From Terriglobia bacterium (GTDB taxonomy: Bacteria > Acidobacteriota > Terriglobia > Terriglobales > Acidobacteriaceae), in assembly GCA_021324365.1 (NCBI GenBank), contig JAJPJE010000042.1:84919-148918 (forward strand): a DNA stretch of 64,000 nt, given 5' to 3'. The position numbers and the translations under genes were made by a program. Positions 35,877 through 45,158 of this stretch are shown here, piece by piece; position 1 is the first letter of the stretch; each line of letters starts with the position of its first letter. Under the pieces are notes generated by a model. It was not told the DNA's origin and did not search any database. It was given only the letters and a program-made list of their open reading frames with translations.

Positions 35877-37709
35877 TTACGAGTGCTTTGCCGCGGTCTC
35901 TGCAACATTTGTCGGATGGAGCGTCTGCGGAATGAAGTCATCCATCACGGCTTTGCGCAGTAAGTTCGGCGGAAGCAAGCCTTGAGCAAGGATGAAATCG
36001 TGGAACTTCTTCTGATTGAAGTTCGTCCCGAGTTTCTTCTCCGTTTCTTGCCGTAATTCTTCCAGCCGCGTATATCCGTAGAAGTAGGCTGTGGCTTGTC
36101 CCGGCGCCCAGAACATGTAACGCTCGACCTCGGAATTCGCCATCGCCGTCGACGTTACGACATCGTTAGTGAGAATCTTCCGCGCTTGATCGGGCGTCAG
36201 TTTGCCTTCCTGAAGTTCCGGATCGATGAACGCGCGGGCAGCGCGCAGCAGCCTGAAGTCCAGCGAGATGAGCTGGCCATCAGGGGGCATGTAGGGCAAC
36301 GTGATAGCTTCGGCATAAAGTCCCCAGCCTTCCACGTTCACGCTATTGAATGCGAACACAGCTCGCGCAGCAGAAATACCGTGTTCGATCATTGCATCGA
36401 ACTGTAGCTCATGTCCTGGGCGGCCTTCGTGCGCCTCAAGCGTCCAGGAGGCGGCGGCGTAGGTGAAGTCATCAAACTTCTGCGTCTCTCCTGCCTTATT
36501 GCCTGGGATGGAGAGGGGAAGCACGAATTCGCCAGATTCGCCATGGTTATTCAGCAGGCGCGGCGGATGCATGTTTGGGGCAGGAGTGGATGCTGCTTCC
36601 GCAGCACTTGCCAGACGGATGCGCATCGGGCGGTCCGGCAGAGTCACCAACTGTTGTTTGCGGATTATGTCTTCAATCTCGGCGATCCGCTTTTCGTAGT
36701 TCGGCAGAATCGAGGGACCTGTCCACTGATCCTTCTTCAACTGGCGAATGACATCACGATAGTCGGTTAGGTTCCAACCATGCTGTTTCGCGACCACTGG
36801 CGCCAGTTCTTGCATCTGCTTCTGTAACTGGTCGAAGGAGGCGTGCGCCATTTGGGCGAGTTGCGCCGGTGGGATATCGATACCGACCTGTTCCAGCTGA
36901 AAAGCATATTCTTCGGGCGGCAAACGGAAATCGGCGCGCGCCTTGGGAAGAACCTCTCTGGTGACGAACTCGTTGTACCCCGTCATCTGCTCTTTAAGCT
37001 TGGCATAGGCCTCTTCATAGCCTTGCAGGTGGTACTTTTCGAAGAGCTTGCCAATGCCATCTATATAAGTGCTGCTGGTAGCAAGATCCTTCTCGACTTC
37101 ACCCTTGTACGGACCGATCAGCCCGGGCGTGTTTAGCTTCTCCCGTATCGTAGCTTCTTCGAGGTCCACTGCCGGTTTGAAGCCCGGCTCCATGCCGGCA
37201 TACTTCTTCAGGCGAACTACTGCGGCCGGATAGCGGCTCGGCTCCACCTGGTCGTCGAGCAACGCGCGAATCCCAAAAAACAGGCGGCGGCTGAGATTGC
37301 TGTAAGGGATGTCGTATTTGTCGCTAAGTTCAGTCTCTTTAATAGAGTCCTTACCCGCCTTAATAAGGATGTGGAGGTCCTGCACCACCAGAGGATCTTT
37401 CTCCCTGTCAAGCTTGGCTTCCAGTTGTTGTACAGCCGGTGTCAGAGCCCTCCGCGCGCGCTCGTTTGCGCCAGGGCTGAAGTCGGAGATCTTGTCGTCA
37501 AGTCCATCAATACCGATCTGCCCGGCGCCCTCGGGAGAAAGTTCCGCGATTACCTTGAGCAGGATTTGCGCGTTTCCATCGCTGCGCTTCACCCATTCGG
37601 GATTGTTGTGCTTCGTAGCTGGAGTGTTGTGCGATTGGGCTGTCATGGATACAGGTAGAGACCACACGGCGAAAGCAAAGGCCGCTGCCAACGTTGCTAT
37701 TTTATTCAT
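35877..37709 (-). CDS. Secreted DUF885 family protein (putative zinc peptidase)
   Basis: The ATG at 37709 (MNKIATLAAAFAFAVWSLPVSMTAQ) gives a signal peptide and 610 residues; the longer frame to 37748 adds an unlikely N-terminus. The motif TLEAHEGRPGHELQF near residue 430 (HExxxGH) is the DUF885 hallmark and should bind zinc, and a second EVERYMFWAPGQATAYFYGY segment contributes to the pocket. DUF885 proteins are periplasmic hydrolases related to M3-like peptidases. It is monocistronic, convergent with the polyprenyl synthase. Substrate is unknown. Confidence 0.88.
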   Translation of the reverse strand: MNKIATLAAAFAFAVWSLPVSMTAQSHNTPATKHNNPEWVKRSDGNAQILLKVIAELSPEGAGQIGIDGLDDKISDFSPGANERARRALTPAVQQLEAKLDREKDPLVVQDLHILIKAGKDSIKETELSDKYDIPYSNLSRRLFFGIRALLDDQVEPSRYPAAVVRLKKYAGMEPGFKPAVDLEEATIREKLNTPGLIGPYKGEVEKDLATSSTYIDGIGKLFEKYHLQGYEEAYAKLKEQMTGYNEFVTREVLPKARADFRLPPEEYAFQLEQVGIDIPPAQLAQMAHASFDQLQKQMQELAPVVAKQHGWNLTDYRDVIRQLKKDQWTGPSILPNYEKRIAEIEDIIRKQQLVTLPDRPMRIRLASAAEAASTPAPNMHPPRLLNNHGESGEFVLPLSIPGNKAGETQKFDDFTYAAASWTLEAHEGRPGHELQFDAMIEHGISAARAVFAFNSVNVEGWGLYAEAITLPYMPPDGQLISLDFRLLRAARAFIDPELQEGKLTPDQARKILTNDVVTSTAMANSEVERYMFWAPGQATAYFYGYTRLEELRQETEKKLGTNFNQKKFHDFILAQGLLPPNLLRKAVMDDFIPQTLHPTNVAETAAKHS

Positions 37710-37893
37710 ATTTCCCCACAGTGGAGCCGAGATCGACAATTGCAACAAGGATCAGACTACGTCTTATCCTTAATGACGGACGAGATGCTGGAACGTTAAC
37801 TCTTCTATTGTATTCAATTCTGACCAGCAGCATGGAATGGTTGACACAGGTGTGCTGCGTTCAGGCTCGCTCTTTCATTGATACACTGAACCC

Positions 37894-38478
37894 ATGGCGG
37901 ACGAAGTCGAAATCAAGTTCAGGATCAAAGACTTGTCGCAAGTGCAAGAACGTCTGAAGCAGGCGGGATTCCGCGAGGAAACCTCACGCACCCACGAGAT
38001 GAACACGCTCTATGATCGCGATTCAGTGCTGCGGAATCACGGCCAATTGTTGCGCCTGAGGAAGTACGGTGAGAAGTGGACGTTGACCCACAAGTCGAAA
38101 GGGGTAAATGCTCGCCATAAGACACGCCAGGAACTCGAGACAAAGGTGGCCGATGGCGAGCATATGGATCAGATTATCCGCGCGCTAGGTTACCAGCCAA
38201 GCTTCCGTTACGAGAAGTTCCGGAGCGAATGGAGCGACGGGCAAGGACATGTAGTGCTTGACGAAACTCCTATCGGTAATCTGGGCGAGATCGAAGGAAA
38301 GCCCGAGTGGATCGATGAGATAGCGAAGAAGTTGGAGATTTCCGACGATCAGTTCATCACGAAAAGTTACGCCGAACTCTTCTTCGACTGGAAGCGCGAG
38401 ACCGGGAGTAACGCGAATGATATGACTTTCGGGGCAATCGGAGCTGAAAGTCCCGCAATTGGAAAGGTAATCGGGTAA
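37894..38478 (+). CDS. CYTH domain protein (class IV adenylate cyclase / thiamine triphosphatase-like)
   Basis: A 194-residue protein starting MADEVEIKFRI, the ExExK signature of the CYTH tunnel fold, followed by LYDRDSVLRNHGQLLRLRKYG and HVVLDETPIGNLGEIEG, whose Glu/Arg/Lys residues line the tunnel. Members hydrolyse organic triphosphates or, in class IV, make cAMP. No catalytic choice can be made from sequence alone. The final codons and stop lie inside a GGTAATC-type repeat array, so the gene end may have been changed by the repeat. It precedes hutU on the same strand. Confidence 0.85.
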   Translation: MADEVEIKFRIKDLSQVQERLKQAGFREETSRTHEMNTLYDRDSVLRNHGQLLRLRKYGEKWTLTHKSKGVNARHKTRQELETKVADGEHMDQIIRALGYQPSFRYEKFRSEWSDGQGHVVLDETPIGNLGEIEGKPEWIDEIAKKLEISDDQFITKSYAELFFDWKRETGSNANDMTFGAIGAESPAIGKVIG

Positions 38479-38519
38479 TCGCTGAACGGGTAATCTGAAA
38501 GAGTCGAAAGACTAATCGA
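38465..38519. repeat. Degenerate 7-8 bp repeat overlapping the CYTH gene stop
   Basis: GGTAATC, GGGTAATC, GCTGAAC, GGGTAATC follow one another, then GAAAGAGTCGAAAGACTAATCG. The word TAATCGGGTAATCG (38468-38481) occurs again, identically, in the spacer after cydB (47606-47619). Confidence 0.65.
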
Positions 38520-38566
38520 CTTGTCCTCCATTTGCACCCACATGAAGGGCGGACTACCATTCCTCC

Positions 38567-40252
38567 ATGCCAGTCGATACCGAAGTTCTGCATTCTTCCT
38601 ATACTCCCGTGAAGGCCCCGCGCGGTACCGCGATCTCCTGCAAAAGCTGGCAGCAGGAAGCCGCCATGCGCATGCTTATGAACAACCTGGACGAAGAGGT
38701 TGCGGAGCGTCCGCAGGACCTTGTCATTTATGGTGGCACAGGAAAAGCGGCGCGCAATTGGGACTGCTATCACGCGATCGTGCGTTCGCTGAGATCGCTC
38801 GATAACGATGAGACGCTGCTGGTTCAGTCAGGCAAGCCTGTCGGCATTTTCAGGACGCATGAATATGCGCCACGCGTATTGATCGCAAACTCGAACCTGG
38901 TGGGGCACTGGAATAACTGGGAGAAGTTCAACGAACTCGACCGCGCTGGACTTACCATGTACGGTCAAATGACCGCGGGCTCGTGGATCTATATCGGATC
39001 CCAGGGAATTATCCAGGGGACATTTGAAACTTTCGCAGCGGCAGCAAAGAAACACAACCTGGGCAGCTTGGAAGGGAAGTTGATCGTCAGCGGAGGCATG
39101 GGCGGGATGAGCGGCGCTCAACCGCTTGCCGCCACCATGACCGGAGCGGCTTACCTGGGAATTGAAGTTGATCCGGAGCGGATCAAGAAGCGCCTGAAAA
39201 CCGGCTATTGCGATTTCATGGTGAATACGCTGGATGAGGCTCTTCGTATACTCAAGAACGCGGTTCGCAAAAAGGAGGCGGTTTCTGTCGGGCTGGTCGG
39301 AAATTGCGCAGACGTGATTCCCGAGCTTGCTGAACGTGGCGTTGTACCGGACCTGCTTACGGATCAAACATCGGCTCACGATCCTTTAAATGGTTACATT
39401 CCTCAAGGTCTGACGGTTGAGCAGGCGGCCGAGTTGCGCGAGCGCGATGCGAAACAATATGTTGAGCATTCCCTTGATTCGATTGCGCGCCATGTCGACG
39501 GCATGTTGAAATTGCAGAAGATGGGTTCTGTTACTTTCGACTATGGCAATAATATCCGGACCTTCGCGTTTGAGCGCGGCGTAAGAAATGCCTATGATTT
39601 TCCGGGTTTTGTCCCCGCTTACATCCGGCCGCTATTCTGCGAAGGGCGCGGACCGTTCCGCTGGGCCGCGCTTTCGGGAGAAGCGTCTGACATCGCAGCC
39701 ACTGACCAACTGGTCCTGCAGATGTTTCCCGAGGATCAGGTCTTGAGTCGTTGGATCGATCTTGCTCGCAAGCGCATTAAATTTCAGGGGCTACCGTCAC
39801 GTATCTGTTGGCTGGGGTATGGCGAACGCGCGGAATTCGGACTCGCGATCAACGAGATGGTGAAGCAGGGCAAGTTGAAGGCACCCATCGTCATGGGCCG
39901 CGATCATCTGGATACGGGTTCTGTCGCCTCGCCATACAGGGAGACAGAAGCGATGAACGACGGCAGTGACGCGATTGCTGACTGGCCGCTGCTGAATGCA
40001 ATGCTGAATACCGCCAGTGGTGCATCGTGGGTTTCGATTCACAATGGCGGTGGCGTCGGTATCGGATATTCTCAACACGCTGGACAGGTTACAGTAGCTG
40101 ACGGAACTGAGCAGATGGCGAAGCGAATCGAGCGCGTGCTCACGAACGATCCCGGGATTGGCGTTGCCCGTCATGTAGACGCAGGCTACAAAGAAGCAAA
40201 AGACTTCGCGGCGAAATCCGGAATCAAAGTGCCGATGGCGAATAATGGTTAG
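38567..40252 (+). CDS. hutU: Urocanate hydratase
   Basis: A 561-residue HutU that converts urocanate to imidazolonepropionate in histidine degradation, using tightly bound NAD+. It has [12 protein letters not shown] near the start, the NAD-binding [11 protein letters not shown] near residue 179, an [14 protein letters not shown] segment, [14 protein letters not shown] and the C-terminal [15 protein letters not shown]. Length is usual for the family. It starts 88 nt after the CYTH gene and overlaps hutI by 8 nt, so the two Hut enzymes are made together. hutH and the last step enzyme are not in this window. Confidence 0.97.
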   Translation: MPVDTEVLHSSYTPVKAPRGTAISCKSWQQEAAMRMLMNNLDEEVAERPQDLVIYGGTGKAARNWDCYHAIVRSLRSLDNDETLLVQSGKPVGIFRTHEYAPRVLIANSNLVGHWNNWEKFNELDRAGLTMYGQMTAGSWIYIGSQGIIQGTFETFAAAAKKHNLGSLEGKLIVSGGMGGMSGAQPLAATMTGAAYLGIEVDPERIKKRLKTGYCDFMVNTLDEALRILKNAVRKKEAVSVGLVGNCADVIPELAERGVVPDLLTDQTSAHDPLNGYIPQGLTVEQAAELRERDAKQYVEHSLDSIARHVDGMLKLQKMGSVTFDYGNNIRTFAFERGVRNAYDFPGFVPAYIRPLFCEGRGPFRWAALSGEASDIAATDQLVLQMFPEDQVLSRWIDLARKRIKFQGLPSRICWLGYGERAEFGLAINEMVKQGKLKAPIVMGRDHLDTGSVASPYRETEAMNDGSDAIADWPLLNAMLNTASGASWVSIHNGGGVGIGYSQHAGQVTVADGTEQMAKRIERVLTNDPGIGVARHVDAGYKEAKDFAAKSGIKVPMANNG

Positions 40253-41591
40253 TCCTGCACGGGAAAAGAGCCACGGCTCGGCTCCAGGGAAACGTACCGC
40301 CGACTCCCCTTCCATCCTCTTGACGAACATCAGACAGTTGATTTCCTTGCGCGGCCCGGTAAGTCCGCGTCGTGGAAGGGAACTCTCTGAACTCGGCATC
40401 ATCGAAGATGCGGCGGTGTTGTGTGTCGGTGGCAAAATTGTGTCGGTTGGTAGTCGACGTGAAGCTCAACGCGACGCATGGATTCAGCGGAACAGGCATA
40501 GAATCCGCACAGTCGATTGTCGTGGCGGGGTGGTTTTGCCCGGGTTCGTGGATTCGCACACACATCCAGTCTTTACCGAGGCTCGCCTGGTTGATTTCGA
40601 GAAACGAATTTCGGGCGCAAGCTACGAAGGGATTGCCGAAGCCGGCGGCGGTATTCGATCGAGCCTGAACGGAGTTCGCGAGAGCAGTCGCAAGGAGTTG
40701 AGCGATCATGTGCTTTCGGCGTTGCGGCGAATGTCAGCAAGCGGAACAACAACCGTGGAGGCCAAATCTGGGTATGGCCTGAGCATGGAATCGGAAATCA
40801 AGTCACTAGAAGCGATTCGCGACGCAGCCAGGCAGTGGCCTGGCACAGTCGTCCCGACGCTGCTCGGAGCCCATGTGATCCCACCGGAGTTTCGAGACAG
40901 GCGTGAGGATTACGTCGCATTAATTTGCGAGAAGATGATCCCGGAAGCCGCCCGCCGGAAACTTGCTGAATATGTAGATGTTTTTTGCGAGCGCGGTGCA
41001 TTTGCCGTGCAAGAAACTCAGGGGATTCTTGCTTCAGCCAAACACCACGGGCTGGCAACGCGCGTCCACATCTGCCAACTCAGTGAAGCGCGCCTTGGCG
41101 ACTTGGCGCAATTCCAGCCTCACTCGTATGACCACATGGACTTCGTTACGGAGGTCGATCTGGCCGACCTGGCTAAGATGAATGCGGTGGCAACGCTGCT
41201 TCCAGCCGCCAACTACTTCCTCGGCCTGCAGAAATATCCCCCTGCGAGAAACCTGATCGATGCAGGAGTGGCCGTAGCTCTCGCCACCGACTACAACCCC
41301 GGTAGTTCTCCTACCACGAACATGCCTTTCGTGCTTTCGATTGCATGCACGCACATGAAAATGTCGCCAGCCGAGGTAATTACAGCCACAACCTGCAACG
41401 GTGCGTGCGCGTTGAGGTTGCAGAACCGCAAAGGGAGTATCGAGCCGGGCAAAGATGCAGACCTGGCGGTTTTTGCCGTGCGCGACTATCGGGAGATTGC
41501 CTATTGGGTCGCGGCAGATCTCTGCAGTGGAACAATTGCTGGTGGCCAGCTCTTTTCGGCTGCGAGTTCGACCAGCATTCAGTTTGAGTGA
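40245..41591 (+). CDS. hutI: Imidazolonepropionase
   Basis: A 448-residue amidohydrolase that opens the imidazolone ring to formiminoglutamate, the step after HutU. The metal-binding SHTHP near residue 107, [10 protein letters not shown] near residue 174, [12 protein letters not shown] near 207 and the Asp-bearing [12 protein letters not shown] near 347 are all typical of HutI. The N-terminal 25 residues before [10 protein letters not shown] are likely an extension, so a later start is possible. The ATG overlaps the hutU stop by 8 nt. The following spacer leads to tRNA-Phe. Confidence 0.95.
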   Translation: MVSPAREKSHGSAPGKRTADSPSILLTNIRQLISLRGPVSPRRGRELSELGIIEDAAVLCVGGKIVSVGSRREAQRDAWIQRNRHRIRTVDCRGGVVLPGFVDSHTHPVFTEARLVDFEKRISGASYEGIAEAGGGIRSSLNGVRESSRKELSDHVLSALRRMSASGTTTVEAKSGYGLSMESEIKSLEAIRDAARQWPGTVVPTLLGAHVIPPEFRDRREDYVALICEKMIPEAARRKLAEYVDVFCERGAFAVQETQGILASAKHHGLATRVHICQLSEARLGDLAQFQPHSYDHMDFVTEVDLADLAKMNAVATLLPAANYFLGLQKYPPARNLIDAGVAVALATDYNPGSSPTTNMPFVLSIACTHMKMSPAEVITATTCNGACALRLQNRKGSIEPGKDADLAVFAVRDYREIAYWVAADLCSGTIAGGQLFSAASSTSIQFE

Positions 41592-41709
41592 ATTGATCCG
41601 ACTTGCTACAATTACTTGTTCCTGACATCGATGATCGGTTTAGCGATCACCTTCCTTGATGTTCCGGAAAGTCCGCTTCGGCTTGCGTTCCAGCAAGCAA
41701 TTAGAAAGT

Positions 41710-41785
41710 GGCCAGGTAGCTCAGCTGGTAGAGCGCAGCCCTGAAAAGGCTGGCGTCGGCGGTTCGATTCCGTCCCTGGCCACCA
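41710..41785 (+). tRNA. tRNA-Phe (anticodon GAA), CCA encoded
   Basis: Acceptor arms GGCCAGG and CCTGGCC pair fully, the D-loop contains GCTCAGCTGGTAGAGC, the anticodon stem is CAGCC/GGCTG with loop CTGAAAA (GAA at 41743-41745), the T-arm has TTCGATTC, and the 3' end is ACCA. It is 76 nt with no intron. No integrase lies next to it. Confidence 0.97.
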
Positions 41786-41917
41786 TTGTTTCCGACAGTT
41801 GGCATGGCTGTGCTTGCGATTTTCTTCCTATCGGTTCCCACTCTACGCGATGTTTTTCTCGCGCGTGAGTCGATATATAGTAAATGACCGGTGGAAAGCC
41901 CACCTTCATTCTGAGAA

Positions 41918-42310
41918 ATGGCAGCTCTGAATCCAGGCATCGACGCGTACGCGTTCATTTACGAAAACATTGCGAGTGTACCCCAGCTTGAGGCCTTGGT
42001 TCTGCTCTGGAACAGCCGGCCCGTTTGGTGGACCCGTGATGAGCTCGCGTCTCGTCTGTACATCCCCCCTGATCAGGTCGCCAAGTTGCTCCGCGATCTT
42101 GTCCGCATGCAGCTTATCGCGGAGTCGAACACGTTGCCGCCGAAGTTCTCGTACCTGGCAAAGTCCGAAGAGCAGAACCAATTGATGGCTTCTCTCGACG
42201 CTACCTACCGAAAAGATCTCGTGCGGATTTCAACGATGATACATTCGAAGACATCTTCCGGCGTGCGCGAATTTGCCCGGGCCTTTCAGCTCAATCAGGA
42301 GAAGAAGTAG
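41918..42310 (+). CDS. Small winged-helix-like protein, unknown function
   Basis: A 130-residue cytoplasmic protein. Residues about 25-85 (LEALVLLWNSRPVWWTRDEL, ASRLYIPPDQVAKLLRDLV) look like a winged helix, with a turn in the usual place and a recognition-helix-like segment, then a basic C-terminal helix (FAQLN-type). It could be a DNA-binding regulator of the two membrane genes that follow directly. The ATG ribosome site is weak. It starts about 130 nt after tRNA-Phe. The family is not recognised. Confidence 0.7.
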   Translation: MAALNPGIDAYAFIYENIASVPQLEALVLLWNSRPVWWTRDELASRLYIPPDQVAKLLRDLVRMQLIAESNTLPPKFSYLAKSEEQNQLMASLDATYRKDLVRISTMIHSKTSSGVREFARAFQLNQEKK

Positions 42311-42311
42311 C

Positions 42312-42569
42312 GTGTCCGCTGCCCTCTACATTTTCACCATTCTCACCACGCTGGTTTGTTCGGTCCTGCTGTTGCGCGCATGGTTTCGCGTCAGGAAGGG
42401 ACTCCTGTTTTGGAGCGGACTCTGCTTCGTCGGCCTCACCATCGACAACGTCCTCGTTCTTGGCGACATGCTTCTGTTTCCTTCGGTTGATCTCTATACG
42501 TACCGTCTTGCTTCGGGGGCTATCTCCATCTCTGTGCTGCTGTTTGGGCTCATCTGGGAGCGCTCATGA
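42312..42569 (+). CDS. Small membrane protein (DUF5985-like, three TM helices)
   Basis: The GTG at 42312 lies 1 nt after the previous stop, with AGGAG 10 nt upstream, and gives 85 residues; an upstream TTG in the same frame is less likely because it overlaps the previous gene. Three hydrophobic helices are clear: ALYIFTILTTLVCSVLLLRA, FWSGLCFVGLTIDNVLVLG and ASGAISISVLLFGLIW. The pattern resembles the DUF5985 membrane proteins from memory. It overlaps the next gene by 4 nt. Function is unknown. Confidence 0.78.
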   Translation: MSAALYIFTILTTLVCSVLLLRAWFRVRKGLLFWSGLCFVGLTIDNVLVLGDMLLFPSVDLYTYRLASGAISISVLLFGLIWERS

Positions 42570-42919
42570 GCCTGTATCTCCAGGGCCTCGGCCCCATCGC
42601 CCACCCCAGGCTCGATCTGTTTCTTCTCGGCTACATAGCCGCCGTCTCAGCGGCTGCTGCGCTGTTCTTTCTGCGCTATTGGAAAGAGACGCGGGATTTC
42701 TTGTTCCTGGCTTTTGCCGTTTTCTTTGCTGTGCAGGGCGCCGTACGAGCGCACGGCATTTACTCTGCCAACCCAAACCTGGTCATTGGTTGGTTGTACG
42801 CCCTGCGGACGTTCGCAGTAGTTCTGGTTGTTGCCGCCATTATCAGGAAGAACTTCCGCCGAACAGTCGCACCAGAGCGCAAGAACACAAGAGGGATCAA
42901 GGTGGGCAGCCAGACATGA
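42566..42919 (+). CDS. Small membrane protein (DUF5985-like)
   Basis: A 117-residue protein starting in an ATGA overlap with the previous gene. It has at least three hydrophobic segments: FLLGYIAAVSAAAALFFLRYW, FLFLAFAVFFAVQGAVRA and LYALRTFAVVLVVAAIIR. The FFLRYWKETRDFLFLAFAV stretch is typical of DUF5985 family members. A basic tail ends the protein. Together with the previous gene it forms a pair of small inner-membrane proteins of unknown role, headed by the winged-helix-like gene. Confidence 0.8.
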   Translation: MSLYLQGLGPIAHPRLDLFLLGYIAAVSAAAALFFLRYWKETRDFLFLAFAVFFAVQGAVRAHGIYSANPNLVIGWLYALRTFAVVLVVAAIIRKNFRRTVAPERKNTRGIKVGSQT

Positions 42920-43049
42920 TGCGTGCTGCCGCAGCAAGATTCTCGTAACTTAAGCTATCACGCAGATTTCTGATTGGCACAGTATCTAGCTGCTATGGTA
43001 CTTAGCCTGCTTAACACCTCATATTCGTGAGTGCGGCAAATCTGCACGA

Positions 43050-43468
43050 CTACTCAGGAACTACGGTGTTGCGGAGAACAATTCGGAAGCGAATCTCCGA
43101 GCGAAAGCTGTCAAAAACAGGGCTGGTCTGCAGGTCGTAGATGGTGATCCAGTCTTGTTTTCGAAGTGCTCTCTCCGCACAGGTGAGCAATCTACTGTCG
43201 GCCGCCGAGGCATATAGGCGGGGATCGCAATCGTCGCTTTCCGGCTGCTTGTGATCTCGCAGGTAGACTTCGAGGCGCTTTTGCCAGAAGGCGCGGATGC
43301 CTCCTTCCTGAAATGCTTTTTGATAAGTAGCAAGGTCGGCGTCAGTCGCCCATAGGTTGCGCCGAATTTCAAATACTCATCGGCTGCTTCCGGATAGCGC
43401 CCGAGCTTCTCGAGGCACTCAGCGAAGAAGGACGAAACGATCTCGAGCGGATGACTTGGAATCCACCT
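43050..43468 (-). pseudogene. Decayed C-terminal fragment of a winged-helix/TPR protein
   Basis: On the minus strand, one frame from 43468 reads SSFFAECLEKLGRYPEAADEY and KFGATYGR, a TPR; near 43370 the sense passes to another frame, which reads ATYQKAFQEGGIRAFWQKRLE, then YASAADSRLLTCAERALRKQD and ends SPVFDSFRSEIRFRIVLRNT before a stop at 43050. The last segment is the classic tail of acidobacterial TPR/adenylate-cyclase-like regulators. There is no start codon near either frame opening and a frameshift separates them, so this is a remnant. It lies directly downstream of a small intact TPR gene. Confidence 0.7.
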
Positions 43469-43477
43469 TCAATTGCA

Positions 43478-43789
43478 TCAGCCGCCTAATTCGTCCAGCA
43501 TGCCTTGCATTTCGGATTCAGCATGGCCGTTCCCGGTCCGCTGTGCGCTGGCGATACCGTCGCGCAGAAGTTGCTTTGCTTCTTCATTGCGGCCCGCTCG
43601 GGAGAGAGTTTGCGCAGCCATGAAGTACCCAGGCGTGTAGTCGGGATTGCTTTTGATAAGCGTGTGGAATTCTGCCAAAGCATTGTCCGTTTCGCCGCGA
43701 TGCGATAGCTCCATGGCGAGGCCGTAGCGCGCGAAGGCATTATTCGGGTCCTGCGCCAAAATATCTTTCAAAGCTTGAAGTCGGTCCAT
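43478..43789 (-). CDS. Small TPR-repeat protein
   Basis: A 103-residue protein made of two to three TPR units: NNAFARYGLAMELSHRGETDN, then PDYTPGYFMAAQTLSRAGR and a capping helix. It starts with MDRLQALKDILAQDP and has no signal peptide, so it is likely a cytoplasmic protein-protein interaction module. It lies just upstream, in coding sense, of the decayed TPR fragment, and may once have been part of the same locus. Direct function is unknown. An octamer repeat lies immediately 5' of its start. Confidence 0.85.
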   Translation of the reverse strand: MDRLQALKDILAQDPNNAFARYGLAMELSHRGETDNALAEFHTLIKSNPDYTPGYFMAAQTLSRAGRNEEAKQLLRDGIASAQRTGNGHAESEMQGMLDELGG

Positions 43790-43798
43790 CGGTGGATT

Positions 43799-43832
43799 CA
43801 GAGTCTATCAGTCTTTCAGTCCCTCAGCCTCT
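43799..43832. repeat. Degenerate octamer repeat 5' of the TPR gene
   Basis: CAGAGTCTAT is followed by CAGTCTTT, CAGTCCCT and CAGCCTCT. It resembles the heptamer arrays in other spacers, but with an 8-bp period. Confidence 0.55.
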
Positions 43833-43969
43833 CCGTTGATCAGTTCTTGCCACGGCACCGCGGCGGCGCCAGTGGTGACTGAAACCGGGCAGGGAGGTAA
43901 AGGTGCCCCTGATGACCAGCAAAAACACTGAGAGACCTGGCTCGCGCCAGACGCTACAATGGCGGCATC

Positions 43970-44416
43970 GTGGCGTGTCCTTATTTCTTTCCCACCCGGG
44001 AACTGGTGGAGATCGGCTTTGCACATCCACAGCGCCTTCCCCTCGGATCCGCTTGGCAAGGCTGCTGTAACGCGCCTGGCCACAATGGCATTCTTCCCAC
44101 GCAAGATGAACTGAAGAACGGCTGCAACTTGGGATATGCGCGTGGATGTAGCCGCCTTCCACTCGATCGGCCGGCAGATTCCGTACGCTTTGCCATTGCT
44201 CGCGAACGTAGTTATGAGATCGAAATTCGCTACGTCTACGAACGCAACCATGCGCCCGGAGAGCATGGTGTTTTGCAGTTCAGGCCTGACCAGGGCAGTT
44301 GGACGACCCAATCTTCCTCCCAATTGGCGCACATGGCACAATGTTTCTTGCAGTCCTATCTTCGCCGCCGTGAAGGAAGGTGGAAAGACAACGATGGCAG
44401 ACCAGGAAACACTTAG
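43970..44416 (+). CDS. Cys-rich conserved-looking protein of unknown function
   Basis: The GTG at 43970 gives 148 residues. Cysteines occur at residues 3, 32, 33, 52 and 60 (ACPYFFPTRE, QGCCNAPGHNG, NGCNLGYARGC), a spacing that could bind zinc or an iron-sulfur cluster. The rest (RFAIARERSYEIEIRYVYER) has beta-sheet character. A TACAAT hexamer 10 nt upstream might be a -10 box, so the transcript may be nearly leaderless. It overlaps the thioesterase start by 23 nt. Protein-like composition supports a real gene; I cannot name the family. Confidence 0.65.
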   Translation: MACPYFFPTRELVEIGFAHPQRLPLGSAWQGCCNAPGHNGILPTQDELKNGCNLGYARGCSRLPLDRPADSVRFAIARERSYEIEIRYVYERNHAPGEHGVLQFRPDQGSWTTQSSSQLAHMAQCFLQSYLRRREGRWKDNDGRPGNT

Positions 44417-44924
44417 TCACGAAGCCGCTCTTCTTCCGAAGACTGTCCGGGAATCCGCCTCGGAAATGATAGAACTCGTCCTGCCCAACGATGCCAACCC
44501 GCTTGGAAATCTTCTCGGCGGACGGTTGATGCATTGGATCGATCTTGCCGGTGCGCTTGCCGCTCACCGCCATTCGCGAGCGCATGTGGTCACGGCGTCC
44601 ATCGACCACCTCGATTTCGTTACGCCGGTGCATGTCGGCGACATGGTCATTTTGCAGTCGTCAGTGAATCGGGCTTTTCATACATCTATGGAGGTCGGCG
44701 TTAGAGCTATTGTAGAGAATTACATTTCCGGTACTCATCGGCACGTCAGTTCGGCCTATTTGACATTTGTTGCGGTTGATAAATCCGGTCGCCGTATACA
44801 GGTTCCTCCACTGACTCCCGAAACTGAAGAAGAGAAGCGCCGCTACGAAGATGCTGGACACAGGCGCGAAATTCGTCGCGCGGAGCGCGAACGCAAACAA
44901 CGGAACTCGAACGGCTCCCTCTAA
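44394..44924 (+). CDS. Acyl-CoA thioesterase (hotdog fold, YciA/ACOT type)
   Basis: The ATG at 44394 follows GGAAGGTGGAAAG and gives 176 residues; earlier in-frame starts lie inside the previous gene. The hotdog helix is seen in LGNLLGGRLMHWIDLAGALAA near residue 38, where Asp is the usual active residue, followed by VTASIDHLDFVTPVHVGD. Such enzymes hydrolyse acyl-CoA to free acid and CoA. A charged C-terminal tail (EEKRRYEDAGHRREIRR) is unusual but not unique. It overlaps the Cys-rich protein gene, so they may be cotranscribed. Confidence 0.9.
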   Translation: MADQETLSHEAALLPKTVRESASEMIELVLPNDANPLGNLLGGRLMHWIDLAGALAAHRHSRAHVVTASIDHLDFVTPVHVGDMVILQSSVNRAFHTSMEVGVRAIVENYISGTHRHVSSAYLTFVAVDKSGRRIQVPPLTPETEEEKRRYEDAGHRREIRRAERERKQRNSNGSL

Positions 44925-44972
44925 TCCCATTCGGTCGTATCTTGCTGAAAACAGCCTCTAGTCGCATTTTTG

Positions 44973-44988
44973 TGTGATCTCCGTCACA
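44973..44988. promoter_or_regulatory. CRP/FNR-family palindrome upstream of cydAB
   Basis: TGTGA-N6-TCACA, a perfect 5+5 palindrome, is centred about 178 nt before the cydA start. CRP-like regulators bind this consensus; FNR-like proteins bind a related one. It points to oxygen- or cAMP-controlled expression of the bd oxidase. Confidence 0.6.
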
Positions 44989-45158
44989 GCGTCTTGTTCT
45001 TTTGGCCCGAATAATCTCAGGGTATTCCCCGCCGGTCTGCGGAGGCCTGGCTGCATAAGACGAAGACGGCCGATTTCTGCGGCCCATATTACTTTCATTT
45101 CAACCAACATCTCGGGGAAATCGGGGATACAACCGGGAAGTCTGGAGAACTCATCGCT

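Noticed and set aside
41710..41785. tRNA-Phe as an integration site of a genomic island
   Set aside because: No integrase, transposase or attachment repeat is visible on either side in the window.
43061..43372. The 103-codon frame at the TPR remnant read as an intact gene
   Set aside because: Its residues after the first twenty lack the TPR-family pattern; the neighbouring frame carries the family tail instead, so it is a frameshifted remnant.
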